Assembly: GCA_025927935.1 (NCBI GenBank)
Contig: JAICKM010000483.1
Location: 1-5,554 of the forward strand
DNA: 5,554 nucleotides
Origin: Chloroflexia bacterium
GTDB lineage: Bacteria; Chloroflexota; Chloroflexia; QHBQ01; JADMIH01
Direction: 5' to 3'
This document shows, piece by piece, positions 5,345 through 5,554 of the stretch. Below the pieces are notes generated by a model that searched no databases, had not been told where the DNA came from, and saw only the letters and a list, made by a program, of their open reading frames with translations. The position numbers and the translations under genes were made by a program. Every line of letters starts with the position of its first letter. The first letter of the stretch is position 1.

Positions 5345-5554
5345 CAGTGCTGGGCGAGCGGGCGGATCTCGACTTTGCTGTTGGGTGACGGCCAGGTCGA
5401 GGCCAGGGCGATAGCGGCATCCAGATCGGGCACCTCGATAATCCCGTAGCCCCCCACACTCTCCTTGGCCTCGATGAACGGCCCGTCGGTCACGACAGTG
5501 TGTCCGTTCTGCCGATGGACGGTGGTGGCGGTGCGGGCGGGCTGGAGTTCGTAG
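5344..5554 (-). CDS. DGPF/YCII-family protein, 5'-truncated by window edge
   Basis: On the minus strand, 69 codons from 5553 run to TGA at 5346-5344. The visible part has the family hallmark TDGPFIEAKESVGGYGIIEV (residues 22-41), then PDLDAAIALASTWPS and a KVEIRP ending, as in YCII-related proteins (PF03795). Full members are about 115-120 residues, so some 45-50 N-terminal residues, and the promoter, lie beyond the window. The family has a small ferredoxin-like alpha/beta fold with no settled biochemical role, but is known to be encoded beside ECF42 sigma factors. Here the genes overlap by one base, which indicates co-transcription and translational coupling, with the DGPF gene first. Confidence 0.92.
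   Translation of the reverse strand, partial: YELQPARTATTVHRQNGHTVVTDGPFIEAKESVGGYGIIEVPDLDAAIALASTWPSPNSKVEIRPLAQH

Overview
This is a GC-rich (about two-thirds or more by eye), gene-dense bacterial window with no sign of phage or transposon genes. The G/C-heavy third codon positions, the YkcA/B-type membrane mannosyltransferase with long glycine-rich loops, the ECF42-type sigma factor paired with a DGPF protein, and dispersed GGGCCGG...CCGGCCCCTACA intergenic palindromes would suit a high-GC environmental bacterium such as a Chloroflexota or actinobacterial lineage. That assignment is inference; no marker gene settles it.

Layout. (1) Positions 1-871, plus strand: the C-terminal part of an APH/choline-kinase-fold phosphotransferase, cut by the window edge. 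(2) Positions 872-1276: about 400 bases with no convincing protein gene. This gap is the most interesting part of the window. The minus strand has a good extended -10 promoter (TG-G-TATACT, 1166-1158) followed by a series of perfect stems ending in a 10-bp hairpin with a TTCGACT loop (908-934). I read this as a candidate orphan structured RNA of about 250 nt. Its 3' ~100 nt can be drawn as a tRNA-like cloverleaf, but it matches no RNA family I know. A REP-like palindrome follows at 1213-1239. (3) Positions 1277-1651, minus strand: a small 124-residue protein I cannot identify, with a strong Shine-Dalgarno. (4) Positions 1652-1992: a divergent regulatory region. It holds a perfect 15-bp dyad inside the predicted promoter spacer of the small gene, a three-segment set of mutually exclusive inverted repeats, and a weak promoter for the next gene. 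(5) Positions 1993-4062, plus strand: a 689-residue GT39 (PMT-2/ArnT-like) polyprenyl-phosphate-sugar glycosyltransferase of the YkcA/B type. (6) Positions 4063-4132: a short convergent gap holding a second copy of the REP-like palindrome. (7) Positions 4133-5554, minus strand: a two-gene operon, a DGPF/YCII-family protein (cut at its 5' end) whose TGA overlaps the ATG of an ECF42-type sigma factor with a C-terminal TPR-like extension.

How the genes work together. Only the last two form a clear functional unit: the TGATG overlap and the known family pairing suggest the DGPF protein and the sigma factor are co-translated. The glycosyltransferase probably glycosylates extracytoplasmic or envelope targets on its own. 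The phosphotransferase fragment, the small unknown protein and the RNA candidate show no evident pathway link to each other.
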